Positions 1 through 8,900 of a stretch of 10,062 nt of DNA are shown here, piece by piece. The notes below the pieces were generated by a model. That model made no database searches, was not told where the DNA came from, and saw only the letters and a list, made by a program, of their open reading frames with translations. The stretch is from CAYSLC01 sp964431545 (GTDB lineage: Bacteria > Desulfobacterota > Desulfobacteria > Desulfobacterales > JAABSP01): assembly GCA_964431545.1 (NCBI GenBank), contig CAYSLC010000200.1, positions 1-10,062 of the forward strand, written 5' to 3'. A program made the translations under genes and the position numbers. How positions within the stretch are numbered: position 1 is the stretch's first letter; each line of letters begins with the position of its first letter.

Positions 1-355
1 CCTCCGGCGCGGTCAGCGCCACCCACTCCCGCATCCGCCGGTCGAGGCCCCCGTTCATCACCACCAGGCGTTGCGGGACCGCCGATGCCAGGACAGCCGA
101 CATCCGGTCGAGGTTCGGAACGATCCACCATCGGATCACCCCCACGGCGACCGCCGGCGCGATCGCAACCGGCAGGGCCACGCAGAGGGCATAGAATCCA
201 ACCGCGTCCTGAAAGGTCTCGTGAAAACAGAAAAACGGCCCCAACCCGGCTGCGATGAAAAAGAGCCCGGCGCCCCAGCAGGCGATCCCGGCCACGCGGT
301 AGGATCGCCGCAGCCGGCGCCGGAGATCCTCCCGCCCGTCCCGCTCCCCGGTCAT
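1..355 (-). CDS. Two-helix membrane protein, N-terminal part (runs off left edge)
   Basis: I do not recognise this protein. The frame is open from an ATG at 355-353 to the window edge, giving 118 residues with the C-terminus missing. The first 20 residues are strongly basic (several Arg), followed by two hydrophobic stretches at about residues 21-43 and 51-75 that look like membrane helices with a short Phe/His-containing loop between them. By the positive-inside rule both ends face the cytoplasm. The segment after the second helix (VPNLDRMSAVLASAVPQRL) looks amphipathic. Its ATG overlaps the TGA of the TolC-family gene (ATGA), so it is the second gene of that operon and probably translationally coupled. 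Two helices followed by a cytosolic part would fit the front end of a sensor or regulatory membrane protein, but no such domain is visible in the part present. The opposite-strand frame over the same bases has no recognisable content. Confidence 0.6.
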   Translation of the reverse strand, partial: MTGERDGREDLRRRLRRSYRVAGIACWGAGLFFIAAGLGPFFCFHETFQDAVGFYALCVALPVAIAPAVAVGVIRWWIVPNLDRMSAVLASAVPQRLVVMNGGLDRRMREWVALTAPE

Positions 356-1653
356 GGGATCGCGGCCCCCCCGGTCCCCGCCAGCACCGCCTCGGCCCGT
401 GTCAACTGCTCCCGGAGCAGGTAGTAGAGCCGCAGCAGGTTGAACCGCGCCTCGGCGTAGTTCAGGTTGAAATCCCCCAGCCGTGTCAGGGTGATCGTCC
501 CGGCCCGGTACTGGCCCCGGGCGTCCTCGTAGTTCTCCTTGGACAACGTGACCGCCTCCTCCTGGAGCCCGATGCGCCCGGCCAGGGACCGGATGTCCAC
601 GATGATCCCGTCGATCTCGGCGGCCAGGGCCTTTCGGGCCTGATCCAGGGCCGCCTCGGCCCGTCGGAGGTCGGCCCGGGTCTCGGCCCGGCGGGCCCGG
701 GTCAGGTCCCCGTCCAGGATGTCCCACCGGGCCTGGAACCCCACGGCCCATGACTCGGTGGTGTCGCCCGGCTCCTCCCCCGTCGTCCCGGCGGAGGTGA
801 CCGCTCGAACCTCCGGCCACCGTTCCCCCTGGGCCATCTCATGGGTGAACCGGGCCGTTTGGGCCTCCGCCCTCCGGGTCCGGAGATCGAGAAGCTCGTC
901 GGAGAGCCGGGCCTCCCGGAGGCGGTCCGCCATCGCCGCCGGGTCCGGCACCTCGGTGAGATCCCCCTCGGGGCGCCAGCGTTCCGCGTCCGCCGGTCTC
1001 CCGATGATCCGGTTGAACCCGATCAGGGCCGCCTCGTAATCGGCCTCCCCCGAGGAGAGGGCGTCGGTGGCGAAGTTGAGGCTCAGCTTGGCCTGGCGGA
1101 CATCCAGGGAGGTGACCATGCCCACGTCCCAGAGGTCCCGGGCGTCCTCAAGCTCCGCCTTGCGCTGCTCCAGGCGGTCCTCGAGGATCCCCACCGACGC
1201 CGCGTAGAAAAGGACCCCGTCGAAGGCCATCCGCACCGCCTCCCGGATGTCCCGTTCTCCGGCGGCCACGATCAGGTCCGCCTGGCGGCCCAGGGCTCCC
1301 TCCAGCTTCCGGCCGCTTTTGATCCGCCCGCCGGCCCATACCATTTGGCCGGCCGAGACCCCGGCGGAGAGTTCCCGGTCCTGGGACGGCAGGAACGGAT
1401 TTTCCGGGGCGTTGTCCCACAGCTCCAGCCATCCGGCGTCCAGTCCCACCTGGGGCCGGGTGAAGGCCGTGAGCTGCCGCCCCTGGGCCCGGACCACCGC
1501 GGCCGATTCCCGGGAGATCCGGAGGGACTCGGCGTGCTCCAGGGCATATTCAACGGCCGCATCGAGGGTGACGGCGACGGCGTGGTGTGGAACCAGGCAA
1601 AGGATCGCCGCGATCATCAGAGGGGGGATCGGTACTTGCGCTGCTTTTCTCAC
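352..1653 (-). CDS. TolC-family outer-membrane efflux protein
   Basis: This is an outer-membrane factor of the OEP/TolC family, which forms the trimeric outer-membrane and periplasmic tunnel of RND, ABC or MFS efflux systems or type I secretion. It has 433 residues from the GTG start, a usual length for the family. A signal peptide is clear: MRKAAQ, a hydrophobic stretch, then an Ala-rich cleavage area near HHAVA. The mature part begins TLDAAVEYALEHAESLRISR, the typical start of the first OEP repeat. A second, related helical repeat follows after residue ~240, with long Ala/Arg/Glu/Leu heptad-like helices and the ending LTRLGDFNLNYAEARFNLLR. I chose GTG at 1653 over the ATG at 1671 because a GGAAGGAG site lies 7 bases before the GTG and overlaps the first codons of the longer reading. 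The downstream neighbour overlaps by four bases. No inner-membrane pump or membrane-fusion gene is in the window, so the substrate cannot be stated. Confidence 0.93.
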   Translation of the reverse strand: MRKAAQVPIPPLMIAAILCLVPHHAVAVTLDAAVEYALEHAESLRISRESAAVVRAQGRQLTAFTRPQVGLDAGWLELWDNAPENPFLPSQDRELSAGVSAGQMVWAGGRIKSGRKLEGALGRQADLIVAAGERDIREAVRMAFDGVLFYAASVGILEDRLEQRKAELEDARDLWDVGMVTSLDVRQAKLSLNFATDALSSGEADYEAALIGFNRIIGRPADAERWRPEGDLTEVPDPAAMADRLREARLSDELLDLRTRRAEAQTARFTHEMAQGERWPEVRAVTSAGTTGEEPGDTTESWAVGFQARWDILDGDLTRARRAETRADLRRAEAALDQARKALAAEIDGIIVDIRSLAGRIGLQEEAVTLSKENYEDARGQYRAGTITLTRLGDFNLNYAEARFNLLRLYYLLREQLTRAEAVLAGTGGAAIP

Positions 1654-1660
1654 GGATGGA

Positions 1661-1668
1661 CTCCTTCC
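1661..1668 (-). promoter_or_regulatory. Ribosome binding site that fixes the tolC-like start
   Basis: On the minus strand GGAAGGAG lies 7 bases before GTG at 1653. A start at the upstream ATG (1671) would place this Shine-Dalgarno site inside the coding region and add MGRSPS before the Arg-Lys of the signal peptide, so the GTG is preferred. Confidence 0.75.
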
Positions 1669-1721
1669 CATGTCCGGGTTTTACGGGCCAGGTTCCCCTC
1701 CGTCTGGAAGGGACAGTGGCG

Positions 1722-1750
1722 ATTCTTCCCTGCAAGGGCGCCGGTGTCAA
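1722..1750 (-). promoter_or_regulatory. Candidate sigma70 promoter for the tolC-like operon
   Basis: On the minus strand a perfect -35 box TTGACA (1750-1745) is followed after exactly 17 bases by AAGAAT (1727-1722), which matches four of six positions of TATAAT. It lies about 70 bases before the GTG start, and the rubrerythrin terminator at 2029-2070 separates this operon from the gene upstream, so it needs its own promoter. Confidence 0.55.
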
Positions 1751-2027
1751 CCCTTTCCTTTCCGATCCGGGGATGATGGACACCTCCAAGGGGGCCGGGA
1801 TCCGGGATCTCGGGACCGGCTCGATTCCGATCTCCGGCTGCGGTTCCGGGGGTTCAGGGCGAGGGGCCGCCTCAAGGACCCGGACTCGGCGGCCGGGAGG
1901 ATCGCCGATTTCGCCGCCGTGCCCGACATCTCCGGGCGGATCCTGTCGGCGCGGGAGATCCGGAAGCCGGCGGCGGGCTGAGCCCTGGGTCCGGGGCGGG
2001 GAAGGGCGGGGGACGAGGAGCGGGGCG
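1751..2027. other. Intergenic stretch without a supported gene
   Basis: This lies between the rubrerythrin terminator and the tolC-like promoter. Frames are open on both strands because of the high GC content, but none has a ribosome binding site, a start that makes sense, or recognisable protein content. A plus-strand frame ending in TGA at about 1979-1981 (…ISGRILSAREIRKPAAG) looks slightly more protein-like than the rest and could be a gene remnant, but I cannot support it. Confidence 0.4.
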
Positions 2028-2028
2028 G

Positions 2029-2070
2029 AAACAAAAACGGCCTCCATCCCCAGGGGCGGGATGGAGGCCG
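2029..2070 (-). terminator. Rho-independent terminator of rubrerythrin
   Basis: A perfect 13-bp stem (2038-2050 with 2058-2070) encloses a 7-base loop at 2051-2057. On the minus strand it is followed directly by TTTTTGTTT (2037-2029). It begins 19 bases after the rubrerythrin stop codon, so it ends that transcript and isolates the tolC-like operon downstream. Confidence 0.93.
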
Positions 2071-2089
2071 GTACATCGGAACCGTCGAT

Positions 2090-2665
2090 CTACCAGTTCT
2101 CGCCGAGAAGCTCGAAATGGGCCTGGGGGTGGGCGCAGGCCGGACACATATCCGGGGCGCCGTTGTCTTCGTGGAGGTATCCGCAGTTGCGGCAGCGCCA
2201 GACCACCTTCCGGTCCCGTTTGAAGACCCGGTCGGCCTCGATGTTGCCGGCCAGTTCCACGTACCGCTTCTCATGCTGCTTTTCGGCCACGGAGATGGCG
2301 TCGAGGACCATGGCGACCGCCTCGAACCCCTCGTCCCGGGCCACCTTGGCGAACCCCGGATACATCTCGGTGTGCTCGTACCGCTCGCCGGCCGCGGACG
2401 CCTTCAGGTTCTCCAGGGTGGAGCCGATGACGCCGGCGGGAAACGCCGCGGCGATCTGGGGCTCGCCCCCTTCCAGGAACTTGAAGAACCGCTTGGCGTG
2501 CTCCTTCTCCTGGTTGGCGGTCTCATCGAAGATGTCCGCGATCTGGACATACCCGTCCTTCTTTGCCTGACCGGAGAAATAGGTGTACCGGTTCCGGGCC
2601 TGGGATTCCCCGGCAAATGCGGTCAGGATGTTCTTCTCGGTCTGGGAGCCTTTGATGCTTTTCAA
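2090..2665 (-). CDS. rbr: Rubrerythrin
   Basis: This is a non-haem di-iron peroxidase of the cytoplasm that reduces hydrogen peroxide to water with electrons from its own rubredoxin-like centre; it is typical of anaerobes. The 191 residues match the classical Desulfovibrio length. The N-terminal ferritin-like four-helix domain (residues 1-~145) carries the expected di-iron ligands at Glu20, Glu53, His56, Glu94, Glu97, Glu128 and His131. The C-terminal rubredoxin-like domain has Cys158/Cys161 (CRNC) and Cys174/Cys177 (CPAC), followed by the conserved ending AHFELLGENW. The start is TTG at 2665: AGGAGG lies 8 bases upstream and the family begins MKS(L/I)KGxQTEKN. The gene stands alone, with its own promoter and terminator, divergent from the giant exported protein. 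A Fur/PerR-like site at its promoter suggests peroxide or iron control. Confidence 0.97.
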   Translation of the reverse strand: MKSIKGSQTEKNILTAFAGESQARNRYTYFSGQAKKDGYVQIADIFDETANQEKEHAKRFFKFLEGGEPQIAAAFPAGVIGSTLENLKASAAGERYEHTEMYPGFAKVARDEGFEAVAMVLDAISVAEKQHEKRYVELAGNIEADRVFKRDRKVVWRCRNCGYLHEDNGAPDMCPACAHPQAHFELLGENW

Positions 2666-2673
2666 AATCGTAT

Positions 2674-2679
2674 CCTCCT
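2674..2679 (-). promoter_or_regulatory. Ribosome binding site for the rubrerythrin TTG start
   Basis: AGGAGG on the minus strand lies 8 bases before TTG at 2665-2663. No ATG or GTG in this frame sits at a usable distance, and the protein's conserved N-terminus begins exactly at the TTG. Confidence 0.88.
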
Positions 2680-2772
2680 TTTTCGCTTTGAATAATTTTA
2701 GATGGATGCCATAGGGCCGGCGTTCGGCCGGAAAGTGGCGTCTCATCTCCTTCCAATGATTCCGCATCCAAC

Positions 2773-2787
2773 GGAGAATCATTGTCA
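2773..2787 (-). promoter_or_regulatory. Fur/PerR-like operator at the rubrerythrin promoter
   Basis: On the minus strand TGACAATGATTCTCC fits the 7-1-7 Fur-family pattern TGATAATnATTATCA at 12 of 14 informative positions by hand. It lies 4-20 bases past the -10 box, over the expected transcription start, where a bound repressor would block transcription. A second, overlapping inverted repeat, ATTGTC-4-GACAAT at 2781-2796, covers the -10 box itself. PerR-type regulators are known to control rubrerythrin in several anaerobes; which regulator acts here is inference. Confidence 0.45.
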
Positions 2788-2791
2788 GGAG

Positions 2792-2820
2792 ACAATACAT
2801 AATCCCATGTCCGCCGTCAA
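2792..2820 (-). promoter_or_regulatory. Sigma70 promoter of rubrerythrin
   Basis: TTGACG (2820-2815), a 17-base spacer, then TATTGT (2797-2792), matching five and four of six consensus positions. It would give a leader of about 120 bases before the TTG start. The leader contains a small CCGGC/GCCGG hairpin at 2717-2731 of unknown meaning. Confidence 0.65.
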
Positions 2821-2857
2821 CCGTTTTTTCAGCCTGTTTTTTCGGTCCGTTTTTTTT
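2821..2857 (-). promoter_or_regulatory. A-tract UP-like element upstream of rubrerythrin promoter
   Basis: On the minus strand three A-tracts (8, 6 and 6 A, at 2857-2850, 2842-2837 and 2829-2824) with starts 13 bases apart lie directly upstream of the -35 box. In otherwise GC-rich DNA this is the position and composition of an UP element bound by the RNA polymerase alpha subunit, and suggests strong expression. Confidence 0.5.
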
Positions 2858-2906
2858 GTCTGCGGCCGTGGGGGACCCGCTTGTGCCGTTTGCCCCGGAA
2901 TTGGAT

Positions 2907-2935
2907 TTGACACCGGCCCCGGTACCTGGTATGGA
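2907..2935 (+). promoter_or_regulatory. Candidate promoter of the giant exported protein
   Basis: A perfect TTGACA (2907-2912), a 17-base spacer and TATGGA (2930-2935), with TG one base before the -10 hexamer (extended -10). The predicted start site lies about 50 bases before the ATG at 2993, which is itself preceded by GGGAGG at 2982-2987. This fits the start chosen for the gene. Confidence 0.5.
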
Positions 2936-2992
2936 GTTTTCCAATCGAAGGAGGGTACCCAAAAACGCCTTACATACCACAGGGAGGCAGAC

Positions 2993-5900
2993 ATGGCCGT
3001 TGGCAAGCGTTGGATCAAGGTTCTTCTGGCGGTGTTCCTTTTTTCCTTTTCGGCGGCTGTGCCGGCCCAGGCCGGGGCGCCCCATCTGATTCTGGGGGAC
3101 CTGGAGCCCCCGGGGGACAGCGGGATCCCGCCGGAGGGGACGGTGGCGATCGACGCGCGCGTCACGGCCCGGCCCGGAGACGGGCTCGCCGAGACCGACG
3201 TGGGGTGCGGCTACCGCAACGGCCGGTGGTGGGTGGAGGCGGGCAACTTCCGGAATCCGTGGGCCCCGGGGGAGACCTTGGCGGTGACCATCCGGGATCT
3301 TCTGACCGGCGACACTTACACCGGCGAGGTCCTTCTCACCGGCGCCGTTGTCCAGGAGATGGCCCTGGCCGCCGTGCCCGGCCAGGCACCGGGCGGCGAT
3401 CCGGGGGATGATGATCCCGAGCCGGAACCCGAGCCAGAACCGGAACCGGAGCCCGAGCCCCAGCCGCCCTCGGGCCCGGAACAGCCGGCGGACCAGCGGA
3501 CATCCGGCGGGGACGGGGACACCAACTGCTTCATCCGGACCGTCCTCCCCGACGGGGCCCACGGGCCCCTGAGCGCGGCCCTGCTGGCCCTGGCGGTTGG
3601 GGCCCTCCTCCTTCCCGCTTTCCGGGGGACCAATTCCGGAGGCCGCCGGCGGCCCCCGCGCGCGCTTCTCCTCCTGGCGGTCCTCTCCCTGGCGGCGGCC
3701 GGGGCGGTCCTCTTGTCCGGTCCGGCCCGGATCGCCGGCGCCGGCTCCGCCACTTTCTCCCTGGAGACGGGGTGGAACGGCATCACCATTCCCTTTACGG
3801 ACACCAGCATCGGAACGGCCGAGGAGCTGGCCCAGGCGGTGCCGGGGTGCGACGCGGTCCGGTACTGGGACGTCGGGGCCCAGGCGTTCATGGAGCATGG
3901 CAAAGGGAACCCGGCCACCGATTTCACCATTCCGGCCGGCCACCCCTGCTTCGTCCGGGTGGCGGCCCCCGCCACCTGGACGGTGGCCGGGGACGAGATG
4001 GCCTCCCCGGATTTTCAGCTCCGGACGGACGGGATGACCGGGATCAACGCCATCGGCCTCTCCCTGGGGCGCATCGACATCACCGACGCCGAGGCCCTGA
4101 CCACGGTCATCCCCAACTGCGAGGCGGTCTGGTACTGGGACACGGCGGCCGGCGGCTATGTGGGCCACCCCCGGGGCACCGCCATCAACAACTTTCCGGT
4201 GCGGCCCGGCCGGGTCTACTTCGTGGGCGTCACCGCCCCGGGCGTCTGGAACCAGGAGCGGCTCCTGGAGATCGACAACGACGGCGACGGCCTGACCGAA
4301 CTGCAGGGGGACTGCGACGACGGGAACCCGTCGAGTTTCCCGGGCGGCACGGAGATCTGTGACGACGGGTCGGACAACGACTGTGACGGGGCCGTGGACT
4401 GCGCCGATTCCGACTGCGCGTCGGCCGATGTCTGCCTCCCCTGCACCGACGCCGACGGGGACGGGTTCTTCGCCGAGGACGGGTGCGGCCCGGAGACCGA
4501 CTGCGACGACGCGGATGGCTCCCGCCACCCCGACGCGGCCGAGGCGTGCGGCGACGGGGTGGACAACGACTGTGACGGGGCCGTGGACTGCGCCGATTCC
4601 GACTGCGCGGGACAGGCGGTCTGCAATCCATGCGTGGACGCCGACGGGGACGGGTATTCCGCCCAATCCGGCTGCGGCACGGCCGTGGACTGCAACGACG
4701 GGGACGGGTCCGTCCATCCCGGCGCCGGGGAGGTCTGCGGGGACGGCATCGACCAGGACTGCGACGGGTCGGACGTCTCCTGTTTCCAGGTGACCCCCGG
4801 GTCGGTGGAGCTGACCGAGGGAGAATCGGCGACCCTCTCCGTCACCGGCGGGACCCCGCCGTATAGCTGGTCCAACACCGGGCCCGACGTGGCGGAAATC
4901 TCCCTCAACGGCGGGATCATCACCATCACCGGCCTTTCCGGCGGCACCGCCGCCGCCACCATCCTCGACAGCGGCGGGGCGTCGAGGAGCGTCTCCATCA
5001 CCGTGATCGCCCCCTACACCCTGTCCGGGGAGGTCAACCGGGTGGTGCTGGGGCCGGTGGAGGGCGCGGACGTCTCGATCTTCCGGCTGGAAGATCTGGC
5101 GAATCCGGTGGAGACCCTCCGGACCGGCGGGATGGGCGCCTTTGATCCGACGCTTTCCGGAATCCCGGACGAAGAGCTGCTCCTGGTGGCCGCAACCGGC
5201 GGCACGGACATCGACGCCGACGACGACGGATACATCGATCCGGTCCCCACGCCCAACCTGGGGGCCGTCCACGGTCTGGCCACCGCCGGGGACCTGCGGG
5301 CGGGCGGGGTGATCCTCTCGGCCCTGAGCGAGATGGCCTGGCAGTTTACGGCCGACCTTCTGGACGATACCCATCCGGAGGATCTCCGGATCCGGCTGGG
5401 GGATATCGCCCGAACGCTCTTCTCCGAGCGCCTTTTTCCGGACGGGGACCTCCACGCGGATCTCCACCGGTTCCTCCCGGTGCTCTCCGAACACCGGGAC
5501 CGCCTCAACTTCGCCTACGAAGACCTCTTCGGTCCGGGGGGGCTCGTGGAGGCCATCCACCAGGATCTGGGACAAGAGGAGATCCGGGGCCGGATCGAGG
5601 CGATCACGGGGGTGGCCCTGAGCTTCGGGACCGCCGTGGACGGCCGGGCCCGGTTCGCCAAGGTCGGCCTGGCCCCCTTCGGGGACGGCCGGGTGTGGGC
5701 TTCCAGTGGAGATCTGACCTACGACTATGACGCGCCGGAGGGGGATGTCCTCTCCGCGTTCCACCCCAAGGGGGAGCCCGTAGTCCTTACGGCCGCGCCG
5801 GGCGAGGGGTACGAGGTGGCCCACTGGTCCGGGTGCGACACGGTGTCCGGGGACCGGCGCCAGTGTACCCTGACGGCCCGGGAGGGGGCCCTGGCCGGGG

Positions 5901-8900
5901 TGACCTTCACCCGGTCCGGGGAACCGGTCATCTCCGACCGGGTGGTGGATCTCACCAGCACCTTCATCACCCCCATCGACGAGATCAGCTACCGGATCGA
6001 GGCCGATCCCGGAGACGCCGGGACCATGGCGAAGCTGGAGAACCTCGCCCAGGGGGACGTCATCGTCTCCCGGCAGCCGCCCTACCACATCCTGGGGGTG
6101 GTGGAGGTCGTCCGGCGGGGGGATGATCCCGTCTGGCTGGTCCAGACCGAGGCGGTGGCGCTGAGCGATATCATCGAGCAGGGCGGGGCGGTGATCCGGA
6201 AGGAGCTGACCCACGGGGATCTGGCCCCGGAAGGGGAACGGCGCCGTCTGCTCCGGTCCGCCGATGCGGATACCATCCGCCTCCTTCCGCCCAAGAGCCC
6301 GGAGGACAAGCGGTTCGTCTTCGCCTTCGGGGAGCCGGAATCCGATCGGGGCCGGCTCGACCGGGTGGAGAGCACAGCGGATCTCGGACACAAATTCGAC
6401 ATCGACGGGGTGGAGGTATCGGTCACGGGGGAGCTGAGCGCGATCTTCGAGATCGATGCGGGCATCGATTTCGGCCTCGGCGGGCTCAAGGACTTCCGCA
6501 TGATCCCCACAGTCACCTTCGAGGAATCCCTGGAACTCGCCTTCAAGGGCGAGATCAAGCCCAAGGACAAGCAATACAAAAAGACCGTGAAGACCCTGGT
6601 GTTCGCCAAACAGCCCTTCGCCATCGGGCCGGTGCCCCTCTACATCTCCTATGAGGCGGATATCAACCTCATCCTGGAGCCCGAGCTGGAGGGGGGAGCC
6701 TCGGTCAAGAGTAAGCTGACCCAGGAGCTGAAGGGCGGCTTCACCTACAACAAGGACCGGGGGATCGACTTCGTCACCGGGTTCGACCGCTCCTGGAGCG
6801 GCGTGAAAGGGGAGCTGTCCACCAAGCTGAAGGTCAAGGCCTACCTCCAGATCGTCCCCAAGGCGATGCTCTACGATGTCATGGGGCCCATCCTGCCCCT
6901 GGACGCCGGCTTGAAGTTCACGGCGGGCGCCCAAACGAAGTTGACCGTGGAGGAGATCAGCGAGGAACTCTATGCGAAGCTCGCCTTTTTCCTGGGCGCC
7001 GAACTCAAGGTCACCATCGAGGAGACCAACATCCGGTGCATGGAGAAGGTGGTCCAGCGGATCCGGAAGGTCCTGGAGGATCTCAGCGACATCAAGATCC
7101 TTGCGGAGAAGGAGTGGACCATCAAGGAGTGGCGGTTCCACGTGGGGACCATCGGGGATCAGCCGCCCTTCCTGGAGGTGGAAGGCGGAGGGCAGGTGCA
7201 CCGGGTCCAAGAGGACGAGACGGATCTTCTGCCCGATGTGCTGGCCTCCTATGTCCTGTCCAACACCGGCGGAAAGGACCTCGATTGGGAGATCGTGAAA
7301 TCGGGCCGGCTGTTCGACGAGGCGGGATGGATCGACATCACGACGGCCGGGACGCTGACGCCGGGCCAGAGCGTCACCGCGCGGGTGGTCTGGAAGGAGG
7401 GATTCAACAGGGCCGATCTCGGTGTGGGGACTTGGCGGGGGGATCTCGATTTCGTGGTCAAGGGCCGGGAGAGCTACCCTGATGGACAGACCGGCGCCAC
7501 CACCCGTGAGGTCGTCATCGTGGTCACCGAGGCCCCGGACCCGGTCGGCATCACGCCGACCATCGGCCAGTACCCCGATACCGCCCCGGCCGGGTCGCCG
7601 TTTCTGCAAAAGGGGTGGGGGTTCACCGCCGGCAGCCGGGTGACGATCCATGTTCGAAAACCGGATGGAACGGTCTATACGCCGGAGCCGGTCTACACGG
7701 ACGGGAACGGCCATTTCGCCGTGGAGTTCACCACTTCGCCGGAGAGGGACCCCGGCCCCTACACCTGGTGGGCCGAGGATGTCACCGGCCTGGTCAGCTC
7801 AGAGTTGACCTACACGGTCACCACGCCGGGGGGGGCCGGGAGCCTCGTAATCCACCAGGATCCCGCGTCGGGCACGGTCGGGACCCGCTTCTTCCAGTGG
7901 GGCGACGGCTTCACGCCCAACAGCACCATCAACCTCATGGTTCGGGATCCCGCAGGAACGGTGGGCCTGGCCGAGGTGGTGGACACCGACGGCCGGGGGC
8001 GGTTTTCCACGGTCTATCCGGTTCAGGCCGGCAAGCCGGTGGGGACGTATGCCTGGTGGGCGGTGGACAACGCCACGGGGAACCGGAGCGGGGAGGAGAC
8101 CTACACCATCGAGGCGACCGATCTGCCGGGGCAGGTCTCCGTGAGTCCGACGTCGGGCAGTTGGGAGGATTCCCCCCATTTCATGGACGTGAGCTGCCCC
8201 GATGCGGAACGGATCTACTGTAACGTCAACGAGACCTACGACGGAACCGACCCTGGGGTGCCGGACGCCCCGACCCTGGACCTCCATGACATTTTTACCG
8301 AGGATGGGGTGGAATATATCGGGCCGTACGGCCAGTTCGCCGTCTGGGCCCAGCCGGGCCAGCACAAGATCCTCAAGGTCGTCTTTCGCGGGTGGAACGC
8401 CGGCGGATGGGGGCCGGTTTCAGAAGCGTACACCTATGAGATCGATCGAAGCGGCGAGGGGGGTGATCGTTTCACCAACAGCCTCGGCATGACCTTCGTC
8501 CGGATTCCGGCGGGGACGTTTATGATGGGGAGTCCGGAGGATGAGCCGGGAAGGCATAGTGATGAAACGCTTCATCAGGTGACCTTGACACGGGATTTCT
8601 ACATCATGACAACGGAAGTGACCCAGGGCCAGTGGGAGGCGGTGATGGGGAGCAATCCCTCCTATTTTGACGAATGCGGTGCGGATTGTCCGGTAGATTC
8701 AGTTTCCTGGAATGATATTCAGGATTATATTGCCTCGCTGAACGCTTTGGATGGCAACATCTACCGTTTGCCGACCGAAGCGGAGTGGGAGTATGCGTCC
8801 CGCGCGGGGAGCACGACGGCGTTTTACAACGGGGGGATCACAAACACATCGTGTGATCCGCTTGACCCGAATCTCGATCTTATCGGTTGGTATTGTGGGA

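Noticed and set aside
841..1776. Long plus-strand frames antisense to the tolC-like gene.
   Set aside because: The minus strand carries a convincing full-length TolC-family protein with signal peptide; the plus-strand products are low-complexity antisense without domains.
1747..2274. Minus-strand and plus-strand frames across 1750-2150 as possible small genes.
   Set aside because: They run through the rubrerythrin terminator hairpin or overlap rubrerythrin out of frame, lack ribosome binding sites, and have Arg/Pro/Ser-rich content typical of chance frames in GC-rich DNA.
2820..2860. T-tracts on the plus strand as a terminator.
   Set aside because: No stable stem precedes the T-runs and no plus-strand gene ends there; their place directly upstream of the rubrerythrin -35 box fits a UP-like element better.
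2702..2992. Extension of the giant protein upstream of ATG 2993 to an ATG at 2702.
   Set aside because: The extension would cross both divergent promoters, the A-tracts and the Fur-like site, has no ribosome binding site at 2702, and would bury a clear signal peptide 97 residues inside the protein.
4271..4783. CRISPR-like array from the short repeats.
   Set aside because: The repeats have a 189-base period, lie within an open frame and encode MopE-like protein motifs; there are no uniform short spacers.
2090..7714. A 1874-residue minus-strand frame running through the giant gene antisense and into rubrerythrin.
   Set aside because: Only its last 191 codons are a real gene, with its own TTG start, ribosome binding site and promoter. 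The rest is Pro/Gly/Arg/His-rich antisense of a strongly G/C-ending coding frame, which naturally lacks stop codons, and has no recognisable domains.
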